Below, piece after piece: positions 34,100 to 42,753 of a stretch of 61,584 nucleotides of DNA. The DNA is from an uncultured Agathobaculum sp. Lineage in GTDB: Bacteria; Bacillota; Clostridia; Oscillospirales; Butyricicoccaceae. The translations under genes were made by a program, and so were the position numbers. The stretch spans positions 85,648-147,231 of the forward strand of contig NZ_CALWJJ010000005.1 in the NCBI RefSeq assembly GCF_944380985.1, given 5' to 3'. Under the pieces are notes generated by a model, which was not told where the DNA came from, made no database searches, and saw only the letters and a list, made by a program, of their open reading frames with translations. The number at the start of each line of letters is the position of its first letter. The first letter of the stretch is position 1.

Positions 34100-34579
34100 A
34101 TGGACCAGGCACAGCTTGAGGACATCGCGAAACGGTATCGGGATAACCTGTTCGCCATCGCGTTCCAATATACAAAAAACGCGGCCGACGCAGACGATAT
34201 GGTGCAGATTGCGCTTGTCAAATGTCTGCAGGCAAAAAAGCCGTTTGAAAGCGAGCAGCATATCCGGCGCTGGCTGATCCGCGTGACCATCAACGAGTGT
34301 AAACGTTATCTGGTATCCCCCTGGCGGCAGCGCACCACGCCCATCGAGGATTATGCCGAAACGCTCGGCTTTGAAACTCCTGAGCAATCCGCGCTGTTTT
34401 TCGCGGTGATGGAACTGCCGCAGAAATACCGCGTACCCATACATCTTTATTATTATGAGGATTACTCGGTGCGTGAGGTTGCAGGGGCGCTCGGCCTGCG
34501 CGAAAGCGCGGTGCAGACCCGTCTGCTTCGGGCAAGACAAAAACTCAAACAAAAGCTGGAGGGCTGGAGCGATGATTGA
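34100..34579 (+). CDS. ECF-type RNA polymerase sigma factor
   Basis: A 159-residue group IV sigma factor. Region 2 contains AIAFQYTKNAADADDMVQIA near 18-37 and IRRWLIRVTINECKRYL near 55-71; region 4 has LPQKYRVPIHLYYYEDYSVR near 104-123 then LGLRESAVQTRLLRARQKLK near 129-148. The gene ends inside the following gene (eight-base overlap), the usual arrangement for a sigma factor and its membrane-bound partner. Confidence 0.92.
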   Translation: MDQAQLEDIAKRYRDNLFAIAFQYTKNAADADDMVQIALVKCLQAKKPFESEQHIRRWLIRVTINECKRYLVSPWRQRTTPIEDYAETLGFETPEQSALFFAVMELPQKYRVPIHLYYYEDYSVREVAGALGLRESAVQTRLLRARQKLKQKLEGWSDD

Positions 34580-35060
34580 TAAAGATCTGTATAAAAAAAC
34601 TTTTGCGCACCTGCACGCCTCCGGCAGTGAGATCAAGCAGGAGGGCAAACACATGAGACAAGGACATATTCGCAAGGGCGTCGTCGTAGCTGCGGCTGCC
34701 GCGCTTACCGTAACCGCCGCGGGCGCGGCGAATATAGCGACCGACGGCGCGCTGCTCGACAGCATCAGCGTTGTGTTCACCGGAGAGGTGATCGCCGTTG
34801 AAACCGAGCAGGACGGCTCGACTACCTATTCGGTCAAGGGCGAGGACGGCAGCGATCTTACCATCACTTTGCCGAACGAGGCCGGGCAGGACGGCACATA
34901 TGAGACGCAGTACAGGCAGGAGGACCTGGACGGCGACGGCGTTGCGGAGACATTCGGCGTATATGTAGACGAAAACGGCACGGGCGTCGCCATTGAAGAG
35001 GGTGCGGATACCGATATACCGCAGAGCGTGACCATCACTGAAAGTGGAGCAGAAAGCTGA
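34572..35060 (+). CDS. Membrane-anchored protein, probable sigma-factor partner
   Basis: A 162-residue protein co-translated with the ECF sigma factor. Residues 1-34 are cytoplasmic and basic, including FAHLHASGSEIKQEGKHMRQ; residues about 36-56 are a short, Ala-rich membrane segment; the rest is extracytoplasmic, acidic and contains a calcium-loop-like DLDGDGVAET near 120-129. The N-terminal part is too short for a classical zinc or ASD anti-sigma domain, so an anti-sigma role is inferred from context only. It has its own ATG inside the sigma gene. Confidence 0.72.
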   Translation: MIDKDLYKKTFAHLHASGSEIKQEGKHMRQGHIRKGVVVAAAAALTVTAAGAANIATDGALLDSISVVFTGEVIAVETEQDGSTTYSVKGEDGSDLTITLPNEAGQDGTYETQYRQEDLDGDGVAETFGVYVDENGTGVAIEEGADTDIPQSVTITESGAES

Positions 35061-35082
35061 ATCCACACGGCAAGATCCCAAT

Positions 35083-35110
35083 AAAAAGGAGGCCTGACGG
35101 CCTCCTTTTT
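35083..35110. terminator. Bidirectional terminator between convergent operons
   Basis: AAAAAGGAGGCC (35083-35094) and GGCCTCCTTTTT (35099-35110) form a perfect 12-bp stem with loop TGAC; serves the sigma operon (+) and the DUF554 gene (-). Confidence 0.95.
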
Positions 35111-35113
35111 ATG

Positions 35114-35860
35114 TCATAACGTGCCAAACGCGGGGAAAAACTGCGTTAGGAAGAAAAACACCACGGGAAGAAAGATTGCGGGCAGCAGGTTGCCAATCCG
35201 CACCTTTTTGTCAAACATTAGGTTAAAGCCGATGGCAAAGATCAGTACCGAGCCGATGCAGGACAGCTGACTGATCAGCGTATCGGTAAGCCACGGACGG
35301 ATAAACCGTGCCAGCAGCGTGATGCCACCCTGGTATACGAACAACGGCAGTACAGATAGGTATACACCCTTGCCGAGCGAGGCCGCAAACACGATGGCAG
35401 CCACACCGTCTAGCACCGCTTTGGCAATCAAAATGGACGGGTTACCGTTTAGGCCGTCCTCAAGCGAGCCGACAATCGCCATCGCACCCACGCAGAACAG
35501 CAGAGAAGAGGCCACAAAGCCTTCGACAAACCGCCCGTCCTCGCCGCCGCCGGCAAAGCGGTTCTGGCACCAGGCGCCGAAGTCGTTTAGCCGCATCTCA
35601 ATATTGAGCGCTTCGCCGATGACCGCGCCAATGACCAGGCTGAGCACAAGCAGCATGGTGTGCTGGGTGGCGAGCGCGCCGTCCTCGATGGTTACCAGCC
35701 CGGCAACCGCACCGCCAATGCCGATGAAAAATGTGCACAGGCCGAGCGCCTGCATGATGGTGGTTTCAAACCGCCGCGGCAGCCCGCCTTTGAGAAAGAC
35801 GCCAAGCGTCGCCCCTGCGAGGACGGTACCGCAGTTGACAATAGTTCCCAGTCCGATCAT
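35114..35860 (-). CDS. DUF554 (YdfK-like) membrane protein
   Basis: A 248-residue polytopic membrane protein, GLGTIVNCGTVLAGATLGVF at the N-terminus, about seven to eight hydrophobic segments, and the family features QALGLCTFFIGIGGA, LGKGVYLSVLPLFVYQGGIT and IFAIGFNLM. DUF554 proteins are described as possible transporters with unknown substrate. ATG at 35860 follows AGAGGGATTTTTTAT; an in-frame upstream start (35887) has no ribosome binding site. Confidence 0.88.
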   Translation of the reverse strand: MIGLGTIVNCGTVLAGATLGVFLKGGLPRRFETTIMQALGLCTFFIGIGGAVAGLVTIEDGALATQHTMLLVLSLVIGAVIGEALNIEMRLNDFGAWCQNRFAGGGEDGRFVEGFVASSLLFCVGAMAIVGSLEDGLNGNPSILIAKAVLDGVAAIVFAASLGKGVYLSVLPLFVYQGGITLLARFIRPWLTDTLISQLSCIGSVLIFAIGFNLMFDKKVRIGNLLPAIFLPVVFFFLTQFFPAFGTL

Positions 35861-35923
35861 ATAAAAAATCCCTCTTTTGCGTTGCAATGCTGAAAAGTAT
35901 TGTAAAACAAAAGAGGGGGAAAG

Positions 35924-36619
35924 TCAAATTTTGCGGTGGCGGTAATATTCAATACCCGCAATGGCAGAGGTCAATGCACCACAGACCACATAGATGATCC
36001 ATCCGGGGTGCCACAGGTTCCACAGTATACCGATGAGCAGGTAGATCACTGTGGCGGTTGGAAATGCGATTGCGGAGAAGAGCGCAGTGACTGGATAGTT
36101 TACATCATCCGCGTCGCTTTCCTCATCAGACCCAAGTGCGAACAGCTGCTTGTAATAGTCGTCCTGCCGGCCGGATAGAATGATCAGCGCCACACCGGCT
36201 GCAATCATGGCAAAAAACAGGAAATTGTTGAGTTCTCCCAGATACAATATGTTCTCAAACAGGCTATATGAGAAGGGAGAAAGGATGAACAGCGCGACCG
36301 CAACCGCAACCATGCAGTGCTTGCGGCTTTGATAGCGGCGGTACTCTTCCGCTAGCGCGGGATCGACTGGGCGGTGCGCGCTGTTCTCTGTAGGCGCGGC
36401 TTCCTTCTCTGGCAGGCCGAGTTCTCTCAGCAGATCTTCTGTCGAGCCGATGGACGCTATGACCACGCCGGTCGCTTCGGCTTCGCTTTTGCCCTCGGCT
36501 AGCAGGGCGTTAAATTTATCCTCTAAATTGGCCAGCATGTCGGCCTTGAGGCGCAGGATGTCCTCGCGCTGCGGCAGCGCGGCAAACAATGCCTCAACAT
36601 AGTTACGGATCGCTTCCAT
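35924..36619 (-). CDS. HAAS/DUF1700-type membrane protein, PadR partner
   Basis: A 231-residue protein. Residues 1-75 form a HAAS-like helical domain (EAIRNYVEALFAALPQREDI and LAEGKSEAEATGVVIASIGS), followed by four predicted membrane segments (about 98-116, 128-149, 175-195, 203-222). PadR-HAAS/DUF1700 pairs are common in Firmicutes and are thought to sense envelope state. ATG at 36619 lies inside the PadR gene with a 17-base overlap, so translation is coupled. Confidence 0.8.
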   Translation of the reverse strand: MEAIRNYVEALFAALPQREDILRLKADMLANLEDKFNALLAEGKSEAEATGVVIASIGSTEDLLRELGLPEKEAAPTENSAHRPVDPALAEEYRRYQSRKHCMVAVAVALFILSPFSYSLFENILYLGELNNFLFFAMIAAGVALIILSGRQDDYYKQLFALGSDEESDADDVNYPVTALFSAIAFPTATVIYLLIGILWNLWHPGWIIYVVCGALTSAIAGIEYYRHRKI

Positions 36620-36950
36620 CTGGTATATCCTCCTTTGCAAACCGATCGACCACGGCTTTGATTACACGCCACTCTGCACATTTGGCGGCGCAGGCCATAC
36701 GGCCCTCATCCGTAATGGTGTAATAGGTGCGCGGACGCCCCTGCGTCTCGGCGCCTTGATAGGGTGCAATAAACCCTAGCTTTTCCAGCCGCCCAAAAGC
36801 CGAATAGAGCGTGGTTTCCTTGATAGGGTACACGCCCCCGCTGCGCCGCTCGATCTCATGCGAGATCGCATAGCCGTAGGAGTCGCCTTCAAGCAGTAGG
36901 CACAAAATGAGCATGTCGTTATAGCCGCGCATCACGTCGCTCCCCAGCAT
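36603..36950 (-). CDS. PadR family transcriptional regulator
   Basis: A 115-residue winged-helix repressor: MLILCLLLEGDSYGYAISHE near 13-32, then GGVYPIKETTLYSAFGRLEK near 38-57, GRPRTYYTITDEG near 71-83. It probably represses itself and the HAAS-domain gene through the palindrome at 36964-37014. ATG at 36950 follows GAGGTGATGGC. Confidence 0.92.
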   Translation of the reverse strand: MLGSDVMRGYNDMLILCLLLEGDSYGYAISHEIERRSGGVYPIKETTLYSAFGRLEKLGFIAPYQGAETQGRPRTYYTITDEGRMACAAKCAEWRVIKAVVDRFAKEDIPDGSDP

Positions 36951-36963
36951 GCCATCACCTCGC

Positions 36964-37014
36964 TACTTGATCTGTCGTAGTAATCATAGCATAATTACTA
37001 CGACAGGTCAAGTA
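36964..37014 (-). promoter_or_regulatory. PadR promoter embedded in a 21-bp-arm palindrome (putative operator)
   Basis: The arms at 36964-36984 and 36994-37014 are complementary at 20 of 21 positions around a nine-base centre. Read on the minus strand, TTGACC (37006-37011), 17 bases and TATGAT (36983-36988) form a promoter wholly inside it, so a bound dimer would block RNA polymerase. Confidence 0.82.
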
Positions 37015-37057
37015 ATTATTTAAAATTTTTTCCTGCTGGGGAAAATGGTAGACGGTA

Positions 37058-38263
37058 TCATGCATCCAGCAGACAAAATGGAGTTTTGCGCAGGTGCCCG
37101 CCGCCTGCACGCAGGGTGGGCGCGGGATAGGCCAGAGCGTACAGATCGTCCGCGAGCGCGTCGCGCGCAAGAGCGGTCTGCAAATTATCCGGCAGGCTGC
37201 GCGCTGCCGCGGGCTTTACAATGACCGGCAGCGCGCAGCATTCTTTCATCTGGCGCAGAAGTGCGCGACCATGGCGGCCAATCGCAAGCACACGGACGTA
37301 CTGCGGCTTTGCCGCAAGCGCCTGCGGTAGATCAAGCCAGGCGCGCAGCAGCGCACGCCGTACGCGCGCGAGCGGATAACGCCGGGTCTGCGCGGCGGCG
37401 CAGATGGCCGAAAAGCTAACGTTTTCGCGCGCGGCTTCCGCAAGGCGGTGTGCAAGCCCGGTGTCTGCGCCGCAATACGGCAGGAGGGCCGCGGCGTCCA
37501 GCCGCCGTAGGCGTGCAAGCACAGCCTGGTCGACTGCCCCGCGCACAACCGGCGCCGCGCTCCGCGCTATCTCGCGCGCAAGCACGGCGAACGCGGCCTC
37601 CGGCATGTAGGGGCGGCAAGCGTCGAGGCCATCTTCAACCAGCAGGCGGCGCAGCAGCGAGGCCGAGGGCAGGCCGTCGGCAGGGATGTCGCTGTCGTGC
37701 GCGCCGCCGCGCCGCGCAATGGCAAGCGGCGTGATGCTGTTGTCGATTACATCGAGCGCGCGCAGGTATTCGATTGCAAGCGTGTTATTCGGCGAGGCGA
37801 GCAGCGCGCCGGCCGCGGGGTCGGCTTGTTCAACTGCCCGCTGCATGGCCGCGGCATAGGACAGCCCGGCGGCCAGCGCACGCCGCAGCGTATCTTGCTG
37901 CATATGGGAAAGGACGGCGGCGCGTTGCAGAAGCGCAAGGTCGGCCAGCTCCGCGCCAAAAGAAAGATGGGTGACACAGCCGAGCGAAGCGAGCAGTGCG
38001 ACCGCGCCCCGCGCAAAGCCCTCAGCCGAAGACAGGCAGGCCGCAATCGGCGTTTCGAGCACAAGGTCGGCCCCGCAGCGCACGGCGGCTTCGGCGCGGG
38101 CGTATTTTTCCAGCACGGCCAGGTCGCCGCGCTGGACGAAGTTGCCGCTCAGCGCGCACACGATCGCGGCGTGCGCGCCCAGCAGGCGGCGTGTTTCCGC
38201 AATATGGTGGGCATGGCCCGCATGAAAGGGATTGTACTCGGCGACGATGCCGCAGACGGTCAT
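37058..38263 (-). CDS. tmcAL: tRNA(Met) cytidine acetate ligase
   Basis: Acetate- and ATP-dependent N4-acetylation of the elongator tRNA-Met wobble cytidine (formerly YlbM). The 401-residue protein has the nucleotidyltransferase motif GIVAEYNPFHAGHAHHI near 5-21, SGNFVQRGDLAVLEKYARAE near 38-57, and GADLVLETPIAACLSSAEGF near 63-82. ATG at 38263 follows AAGGAGATAGCGCC. It is divergent from ackA, which is interesting as both use acetate, though adjacency may be accidental. Confidence 0.93.
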   Translation of the reverse strand: MTVCGIVAEYNPFHAGHAHHIAETRRLLGAHAAIVCALSGNFVQRGDLAVLEKYARAEAAVRCGADLVLETPIAACLSSAEGFARGAVALLASLGCVTHLSFGAELADLALLQRAAVLSHMQQDTLRRALAAGLSYAAAMQRAVEQADPAAGALLASPNNTLAIEYLRALDVIDNSITPLAIARRGGAHDSDIPADGLPSASLLRRLLVEDGLDACRPYMPEAAFAVLAREIARSAAPVVRGAVDQAVLARLRRLDAAALLPYCGADTGLAHRLAEAARENVSFSAICAAAQTRRYPLARVRRALLRAWLDLPQALAAKPQYVRVLAIGRHGRALLRQMKECCALPVIVKPAAARSLPDNLQTALARDALADDLYALAYPAPTLRAGGGHLRKTPFCLLDA

Positions 38264-38319
38264 GGCGCTATCTCCTTGATAAATGGCGTAATTTTGGTCG
38301 GTTACAGGCAAATTATGGC

Positions 38320-38348
38320 TTGTACATTTGATAGAAATCGTGTAAAAT
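38320..38348 (+). promoter_or_regulatory. Promoter of ackA
   Basis: TTGTAC (38320-38325), 17 bases, TAAAAT (38343-38348). Confidence 0.8.
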
Positions 38349-38424
38349 AAAAATACAGCATTATTATAAAGGCTTTGGCGGCTTGATGCAAGCAGCCAAA
38401 TACGGCATGAGGGAGATTTGCAAA

Positions 38425-39630
38425 ATGAAAGTTCTGGTTATCAATGCCGGCAGCTCTTCGCTCAAGTACCAGCTGCTCGATGCCGAGCAGGGCGAGGTGA
38501 TGGCCAAGGGTCTGTGCGAGCGTATTGGTATCGATGGTGTGCTGACCCACACCGGCAACAAGACGGATGAAAAGTTTCGGTTTGATATCGCAATGCCGAC
38601 GCACAAGGAAGCGATCCAAGCGGTTATCAACGTGCTGCTCGACCCGGAAAAGGGCGTGATTTCTTCGATGTCCGAGATCGACGCCGTCGGCCACCGCGTG
38701 GTGCACGGCGGCGAGTTTTTCACCGACAGCGTCATCATCACCGAAAAGGTGCTTAAGGCGATCGAGGACTGCGTGCCGCTCGCGCCACTGCACAACCCAC
38801 CCAACCTGATCGGCATCCAGGCTTGCCGCGATGTAATGGGGCCGGATGTGCCGATGGTAGCCGTGTTCGACACGGCCTTCCATCAGACGATGCCGCAGTC
38901 GCACTACATGTATGCGATCCCCTATGAGTATTATGAAAAATACAAGATCCGCCGTTACGGCTTCCACGGCACAAGCCATAAGTATGTTTCGCAGCAGGCC
39001 GCCGAGATGCTTGGCCGTCCGATCGAGGAGCTGCGTCTGATCACCTGCCACCTCGGCAATGGCTCTTCGATCTGTGCAATCAACCGCGGCAAGAGCTATG
39101 ATACCTCCATGGGCTTTACCCCGCTGGATGGGCTGCCGATGGGCACGCGCGCGGGCAATATCGATCCTGCTATCATCGAGTTTCTGTCCGAGCATGAGAA
39201 CATCTCGGCGGCCGAGGTCATCAATATCCTGAATAAGAAATCCGGCATGCTGGGCATCTCGGGCGTATCGTCCGACTTCCGTGACCTTGACACCGCCATC
39301 GCGGACGGCAACGCGCGTGCGGCGCTGGCCAAGGATATGTTCAACATTTCAGTCAAGAAGATCATCGGTTCGTACATCGCCGAGATGGGCGGTGTCGACG
39401 CTATTATCTTCACCGCGGGCGTGGGCGAAAACGACCGCTCGGTCCGTTGGGATGTGTGCGAGCACATGGAGTATTTGGGCATCAAGATCGATCCTGAGAA
39501 GAACAAATACCGCGGCAGACAGATGGATATTTCCATCGACTGGGCGCGCGTGCGCGTGCTGGTCATCCCGACCAATGAGGAGCTTATGATCGCCAAGGAC
39601 ACCGAGCGCCTGGTAAGAGAGCTGAAGTAA
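38425..39630 (+). CDS. ackA: Acetate kinase
   Basis: ATP formation from acetyl phosphate in fermentation. The 401-residue enzyme has [19 protein letters not shown] near 4-22, [12 protein letters not shown] near 89-100, [11 protein letters not shown] near 149-159, [20 protein letters not shown] near 177-196, and [20 protein letters not shown] near 211-230. ATG at 38425 gives the canonical MKVLVINAG start; upstream in-frame codons lack support. No pta gene is adjacent. Confidence 0.98.
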   Translation: MKVLVINAGSSSLKYQLLDAEQGEVMAKGLCERIGIDGVLTHTGNKTDEKFRFDIAMPTHKEAIQAVINVLLDPEKGVISSMSEIDAVGHRVVHGGEFFTDSVIITEKVLKAIEDCVPLAPLHNPPNLIGIQACRDVMGPDVPMVAVFDTAFHQTMPQSHYMYAIPYEYYEKYKIRRYGFHGTSHKYVSQQAAEMLGRPIEELRLITCHLGNGSSICAINRGKSYDTSMGFTPLDGLPMGTRAGNIDPAIIEFLSEHENISAAEVINILNKKSGMLGISGVSSDFRDLDTAIADGNARAALAKDMFNISVKKIIGSYIAEMGGVDAIIFTAGVGENDRSVRWDVCEHMEYLGIKIDPEKNKYRGRQMDISIDWARVRVLVIPTNEELMIAKDTERLVRELK

Positions 39631-39667
39631 CCGGGTACATCGCGCGGGAAAACGGATAAAACATAGA

Positions 39668-39704
39668 AAACGGGGCAGGGGGGCAAAGCTCTGCCCTGTT
39701 TTTG
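39668..39704 (+). terminator. Terminator of ackA
   Basis: CGGGGCAG (39671-39678) pairs with CTGCCCTG (39691-39698), extended by AAA/TTT pairs, followed by TTTTTGTG. Confidence 0.9.
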
Positions 39705-39722
39705 TGTACAACGGGGGGAAAT

Positions 39723-40613
39723 ATGGAGCAAACAGAACGCCGACAGGAGAAATTATACTGCTCGCGGCTGGGCTTTTCGCTGGCGCTGACCATTGGCTGC
39801 TCATTTCTGTGGCAGATCGTGATCGCAGCGGCAGACTACGCCGGCTTGCTGCCACAAAGCCAGACAGTCTACTATCTGCTCGCGCTGGTGGGCTACTATC
39901 TTGTAGCGCTGCCGCTGGCGATGCTGGTGTGCCGCCGGGTGCCCGTACCGCGGATGGATGGGTGCGGGCTCGGGCTGCGCCTGCTGGGGCGCTGGTTTGC
40001 GATCGGCGTCTCGCTGATGTGGCTGGGCTCGCTGGTCGGGTCGTGGGCCAACAGCCTGGTCTATCGCATCGCGGGGTTGCAGCCGGTCGACAGAGTGAGC
40101 GAAAGCCTCGGTATGCTGCCTGTGGCGGTCACGCTGCTGGGCGCGTGCGTGCTCGGCCCTTTGTGCGAGGAACTGCTCTTCCGCGGCTTGATCGCACGGC
40201 GGCTGGCGCGCTATGGGCAGCGCCCTGCGGCGCTCGTCTCAGCGCTGCTGTTCGCGCTGTACCACGCAAATCTCAGCCAGTTTTTTTATGCGCTCGCGCT
40301 TGGCCTTCTGCTGGCATATGCGTATTTTTACACCGGAAGCTTTGTCGCGCCTGTCGTGCTGCACATGCTGTTTAACTTTTACGGGGCGTTTGTCGCGCTG
40401 CTGCTGCCGGAGGACAGCCGGGTGATCGTGCTGTACGCGCTCAGCTGGCCGGCGCTTACGATAGTGGGCGCGGCGCTGCTTACACGCGGCTGGAAAAAGC
40501 AGGCCTGGGCGCGTGGGATCTGCGCTCCCACGATACCTGTGATTTTCTGCAATGCCGGCATGACGACAGCGATCGTTATTTGTTTTGTCGAGAGCGCACT
40601 GCTGCTTCTTTAA
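39723..40613 (+). CDS. CPBP (CAAX/bacteriocin-processing type) intramembrane protease
   Basis: A 296-residue polytopic membrane protein. The ABI/CPBP signature is present: CEELLFRGLIARRLARYGQR near 147-166 (EE and R), ALLFALYHANLSQFFYALAL near 173-192, and LHMLFNFYGAF near 214-224 (His and Asn). Targets of such proteases are usually unknown. The ATG at 39723 follows ACGGGGGGAAAT. It is 92 bases after ackA, beyond its terminator. Confidence 0.9.
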   Translation: MEQTERRQEKLYCSRLGFSLALTIGCSFLWQIVIAAADYAGLLPQSQTVYYLLALVGYYLVALPLAMLVCRRVPVPRMDGCGLGLRLLGRWFAIGVSLMWLGSLVGSWANSLVYRIAGLQPVDRVSESLGMLPVAVTLLGACVLGPLCEELLFRGLIARRLARYGQRPAALVSALLFALYHANLSQFFYALALGLLLAYAYFYTGSFVAPVVLHMLFNFYGAFVALLLPEDSRVIVLYALSWPALTIVGAALLTRGWKKQAWARGICAPTIPVIFCNAGMTTAIVICFVESALLLL

Positions 40614-40634
40614 AATGAAAGGCGGAGATAAACG

Positions 40635-41435
40635 ATGCGAGTGGATCTGCATATGCATACGGATTATTCGGTTGATGCGGCCAGCCCGCAGAGCGTGGCG
40701 GACAAGGTGCGCGCCTGCATCAATGCGGGGCTGGACATCATCGGCATCACCGATCATTGGGACTACTTCCGCACGCATGGCCCGTCAGAAAACCGCGATG
40801 TGGAGGGCTGCCTGCGTGACATCCGCGCGGCAAAACAGGCGTTTGACGGACAGATCGAGGTGCTGGTCGGCATCGAGTTGGGCCAGATCCACGCCGACCC
40901 CGCAGCGGACGAATTTATTCGCGCGCACGAGCTGGACATGGTGATCGGTTCGCTGCATGCCATGCCGAACGATGTGGACATTTATTTCCACGACTTTGAG
41001 GCGATCGACTGCGATGCGTTTCTGCAGGAGTATTTTGACCAGCTGCTCGAGATAGAGGCGCACGGCGGGTTTGATGTGCTCGCGCACATCGATTATCCGC
41101 TGCGCGTGATGAAGCACGGCGGCTATGTGCCGTCCTTCGACCAGTATATGGATCGCGTCCAGCAGGTGCTGCGCGCGTGCATCGAGCGCGGTTACGCGCT
41201 TGAACTGAACGCGGCGGGGCTTGGCGGATGGATGAAAAAGGCCGGCCCGCCGCAGAGTATACTGTACGAATACCATCGCATGGGCGGCGAGCGCATCTCA
41301 ATCGGCTCGGACTCGCATACGCTGGATACGGTCGGCCGTGGGGTGGACGAGTGCATCTGTAAGGCGAAAGACGCAGGTTTTGACAGCGTGACCGTATTCC
41401 GCGCGCGCCAGCCTGTGCAGATCGCGCTCGACTGA
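40635..41435 (+). CDS. PHP-domain phosphoesterase, histidinol-phosphatase (HisK) family
   Basis: A 266-residue metal-dependent phosphoesterase with RVDLHMHTDYSVDA near 2-15, IIGITDHWDYF near 35-45, GIELGQIHAD near 77-86, DMVIGSLHAM near 99-108, FDVLAHIDYPLRV near 145-157 and ISIGSDSHTLDTVGRG near 221-236, i.e. the four PHP metal motifs. No his genes are nearby, so histidinol phosphate is only the family-default substrate. GGCGGAGATAAACG precedes the ATG. Confidence 0.88.
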   Translation: MRVDLHMHTDYSVDAASPQSVADKVRACINAGLDIIGITDHWDYFRTHGPSENRDVEGCLRDIRAAKQAFDGQIEVLVGIELGQIHADPAADEFIRAHELDMVIGSLHAMPNDVDIYFHDFEAIDCDAFLQEYFDQLLEIEAHGGFDVLAHIDYPLRVMKHGGYVPSFDQYMDRVQQVLRACIERGYALELNAAGLGGWMKKAGPPQSILYEYHRMGGERISIGSDSHTLDTVGRGVDECICKAKDAGFDSVTVFRARQPVQIALD

Positions 41436-41479
41436 TTATCGTCGCTGCGGCGCAGCGGCATTAAATGAAGTGAGGACAT

Positions 41480-42379
41480 ATGTTTTTTGGCAAAAAGCAA
41501 GAAGTCACGCGCGCGGAGACCGCGGTCTGCGCGCGCGCCAAGATCAACCTGACGCTGGATGTAACCGGCCGACGGGAGGATGGATACCACACCGTGCGCA
41601 TGGTGATGCAGTCGGTCGCACTGCATGATGAAGTCCGTGTGGCGGTGACGCGGGGCGAGAAGAAGCCGCGCGGCATTCTGCTGACCTGCAGCCTGCCCTA
41701 TCTGCCGGTGGATGAGCGCAATCTCGCCTACCGAGCGGCCGAGCTGTTTTACCGGGAGACCGGTGCGCTGCCGGGCACATGCGAAATATACATCGAAAAG
41801 CGCATACCGATTGCCGCCGGGCTGGCCGGCGGATCGAGCGACGCGGCCGCCGTGCTGCGCGCGCTTGACACGCTGCATGAGACCGGCCTGACCGACGACG
41901 AGTTGTGCGCCATCGGGCTTAAGCTCGGCGCGGACGTACCCTACTGCTTGCGTGGCGGCACCATGCTGGCCGAGGGCATCGGCGAGCAGCTGACCGCGCT
42001 CGCCCCTATGCCGCACTGCTGGGTGGTGCTGTGCAAACCGCCGTTTGCGGTCTCGACGGGCGAGGCCTACCGCGAGATGGATGCGATTGACATCAAAGAC
42101 CGGCCGGATACCAATGGCATAATCCGGGCGCTGGAAAAAGGCGATTACAGCGGTGTGTGCCGGAGGCTGTCCAACGTGATGGAGCTTGCGATCGCCACCA
42201 AGCGCCGTCAGATCGGCGAGATCCGCGCGTTTCTCACCGAAAACGGCGCGGACGGCACGCTGATGAGCGGCTCAGGGCCGACGGTTTACGGCCTGTTTGC
42301 CGACGAGGGGCGCGCTAAAACCGCAGCAAAGATGTTATCTCGCCGGTTTGCGGATACCTTTTTTACCGAAACCGTATAA
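41480..42379 (+). CDS. ispE: 4-diphosphocytidyl-2-C-methyl-D-erythritol kinase
   Basis: GHMP kinase of the MEP isoprenoid pathway. The 299-residue protein has an N-terminal short extension, then ARAKINLTLDVTGRREDGYH near 18-37, the ATP-binding PIAAGLAGGSSDAAAVLRAL near 112-131, GADVPYCLRGGTMLAEGIGE near 153-172, and GTLMSGSGPTVYGLF near 258-272. Confidence 0.96.
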   Translation: MFFGKKQEVTRAETAVCARAKINLTLDVTGRREDGYHTVRMVMQSVALHDEVRVAVTRGEKKPRGILLTCSLPYLPVDERNLAYRAAELFYRETGALPGTCEIYIEKRIPIAAGLAGGSSDAAAVLRALDTLHETGLTDDELCAIGLKLGADVPYCLRGGTMLAEGIGEQLTALAPMPHCWVVLCKPPFAVSTGEAYREMDAIDIKDRPDTNGIIRALEKGDYSGVCRRLSNVMELAIATKRRQIGEIRAFLTENGADGTLMSGSGPTVYGLFADEGRAKTAAKMLSRRFADTFFTETV

Positions 42380-42434
42380 CTATCCCGCTTTCCGGGTATA
42401 CTGGGAACACCAGATAACGGAAGGCGGTTTTTTT

Positions 42435-42650
42435 ATGCAGAGGAACAAAAAACAGGCGCTCGCGGCGCTGCTTGCCGCGGTGGGGGTATTTGCCGCAGGG
42501 GCTTTTGCGCCCGTGCAGCCGCACGCAGCCTGGTGGTGCACGGCGTTTTCCCTCGCGCCGGACGAGGCCGCGGAGCCGCAGCCGGCGCAGCAAGAGGGCG
42601 TGGAATACCGCCTGTGGCTGGTTGACTGGCTGCGTTCGCTTGCTGGCTGA
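42435..42650 (+). CDS. Small hypothetical secreted or membrane-anchored protein
   Basis: A 71-residue ORF beginning MQRNKKQALAALLAAVGVFA, a basic N-terminus followed by a hydrophobic Ala-rich core that would act as signal peptide or anchor. The mature part is acidic and Trp-rich, ending WLVDWLRSLAG. GGAAGGCGGTTTTTTT precedes the ATG with a poor match. It is in a plausible position 55 bases after ispE but I recognise no homologue. Confidence 0.5.
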   Translation: MQRNKKQALAALLAAVGVFAAGAFAPVQPHAAWWCTAFSLAPDEAAEPQPAQQEGVEYRLWLVDWLRSLAG

Positions 42651-42681
42651 CCGCTTCTGTCTGCTTGGAATGCGATTGGGC

Positions 42682-42710
42682 TTTGCAAATGTCGAACACT
42701 GTGATATAAT
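42682..42710 (+). promoter_or_regulatory. Promoter of the DUF4330 gene
   Basis: TTTGCA (42682-42687), 17 bases, perfect TATAAT (42705-42710). Confidence 0.85.
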
Positions 42711-42753
42711 AGCATGGTAAATTTTCAAGTGATTACCAAACCGGAGGAATACC

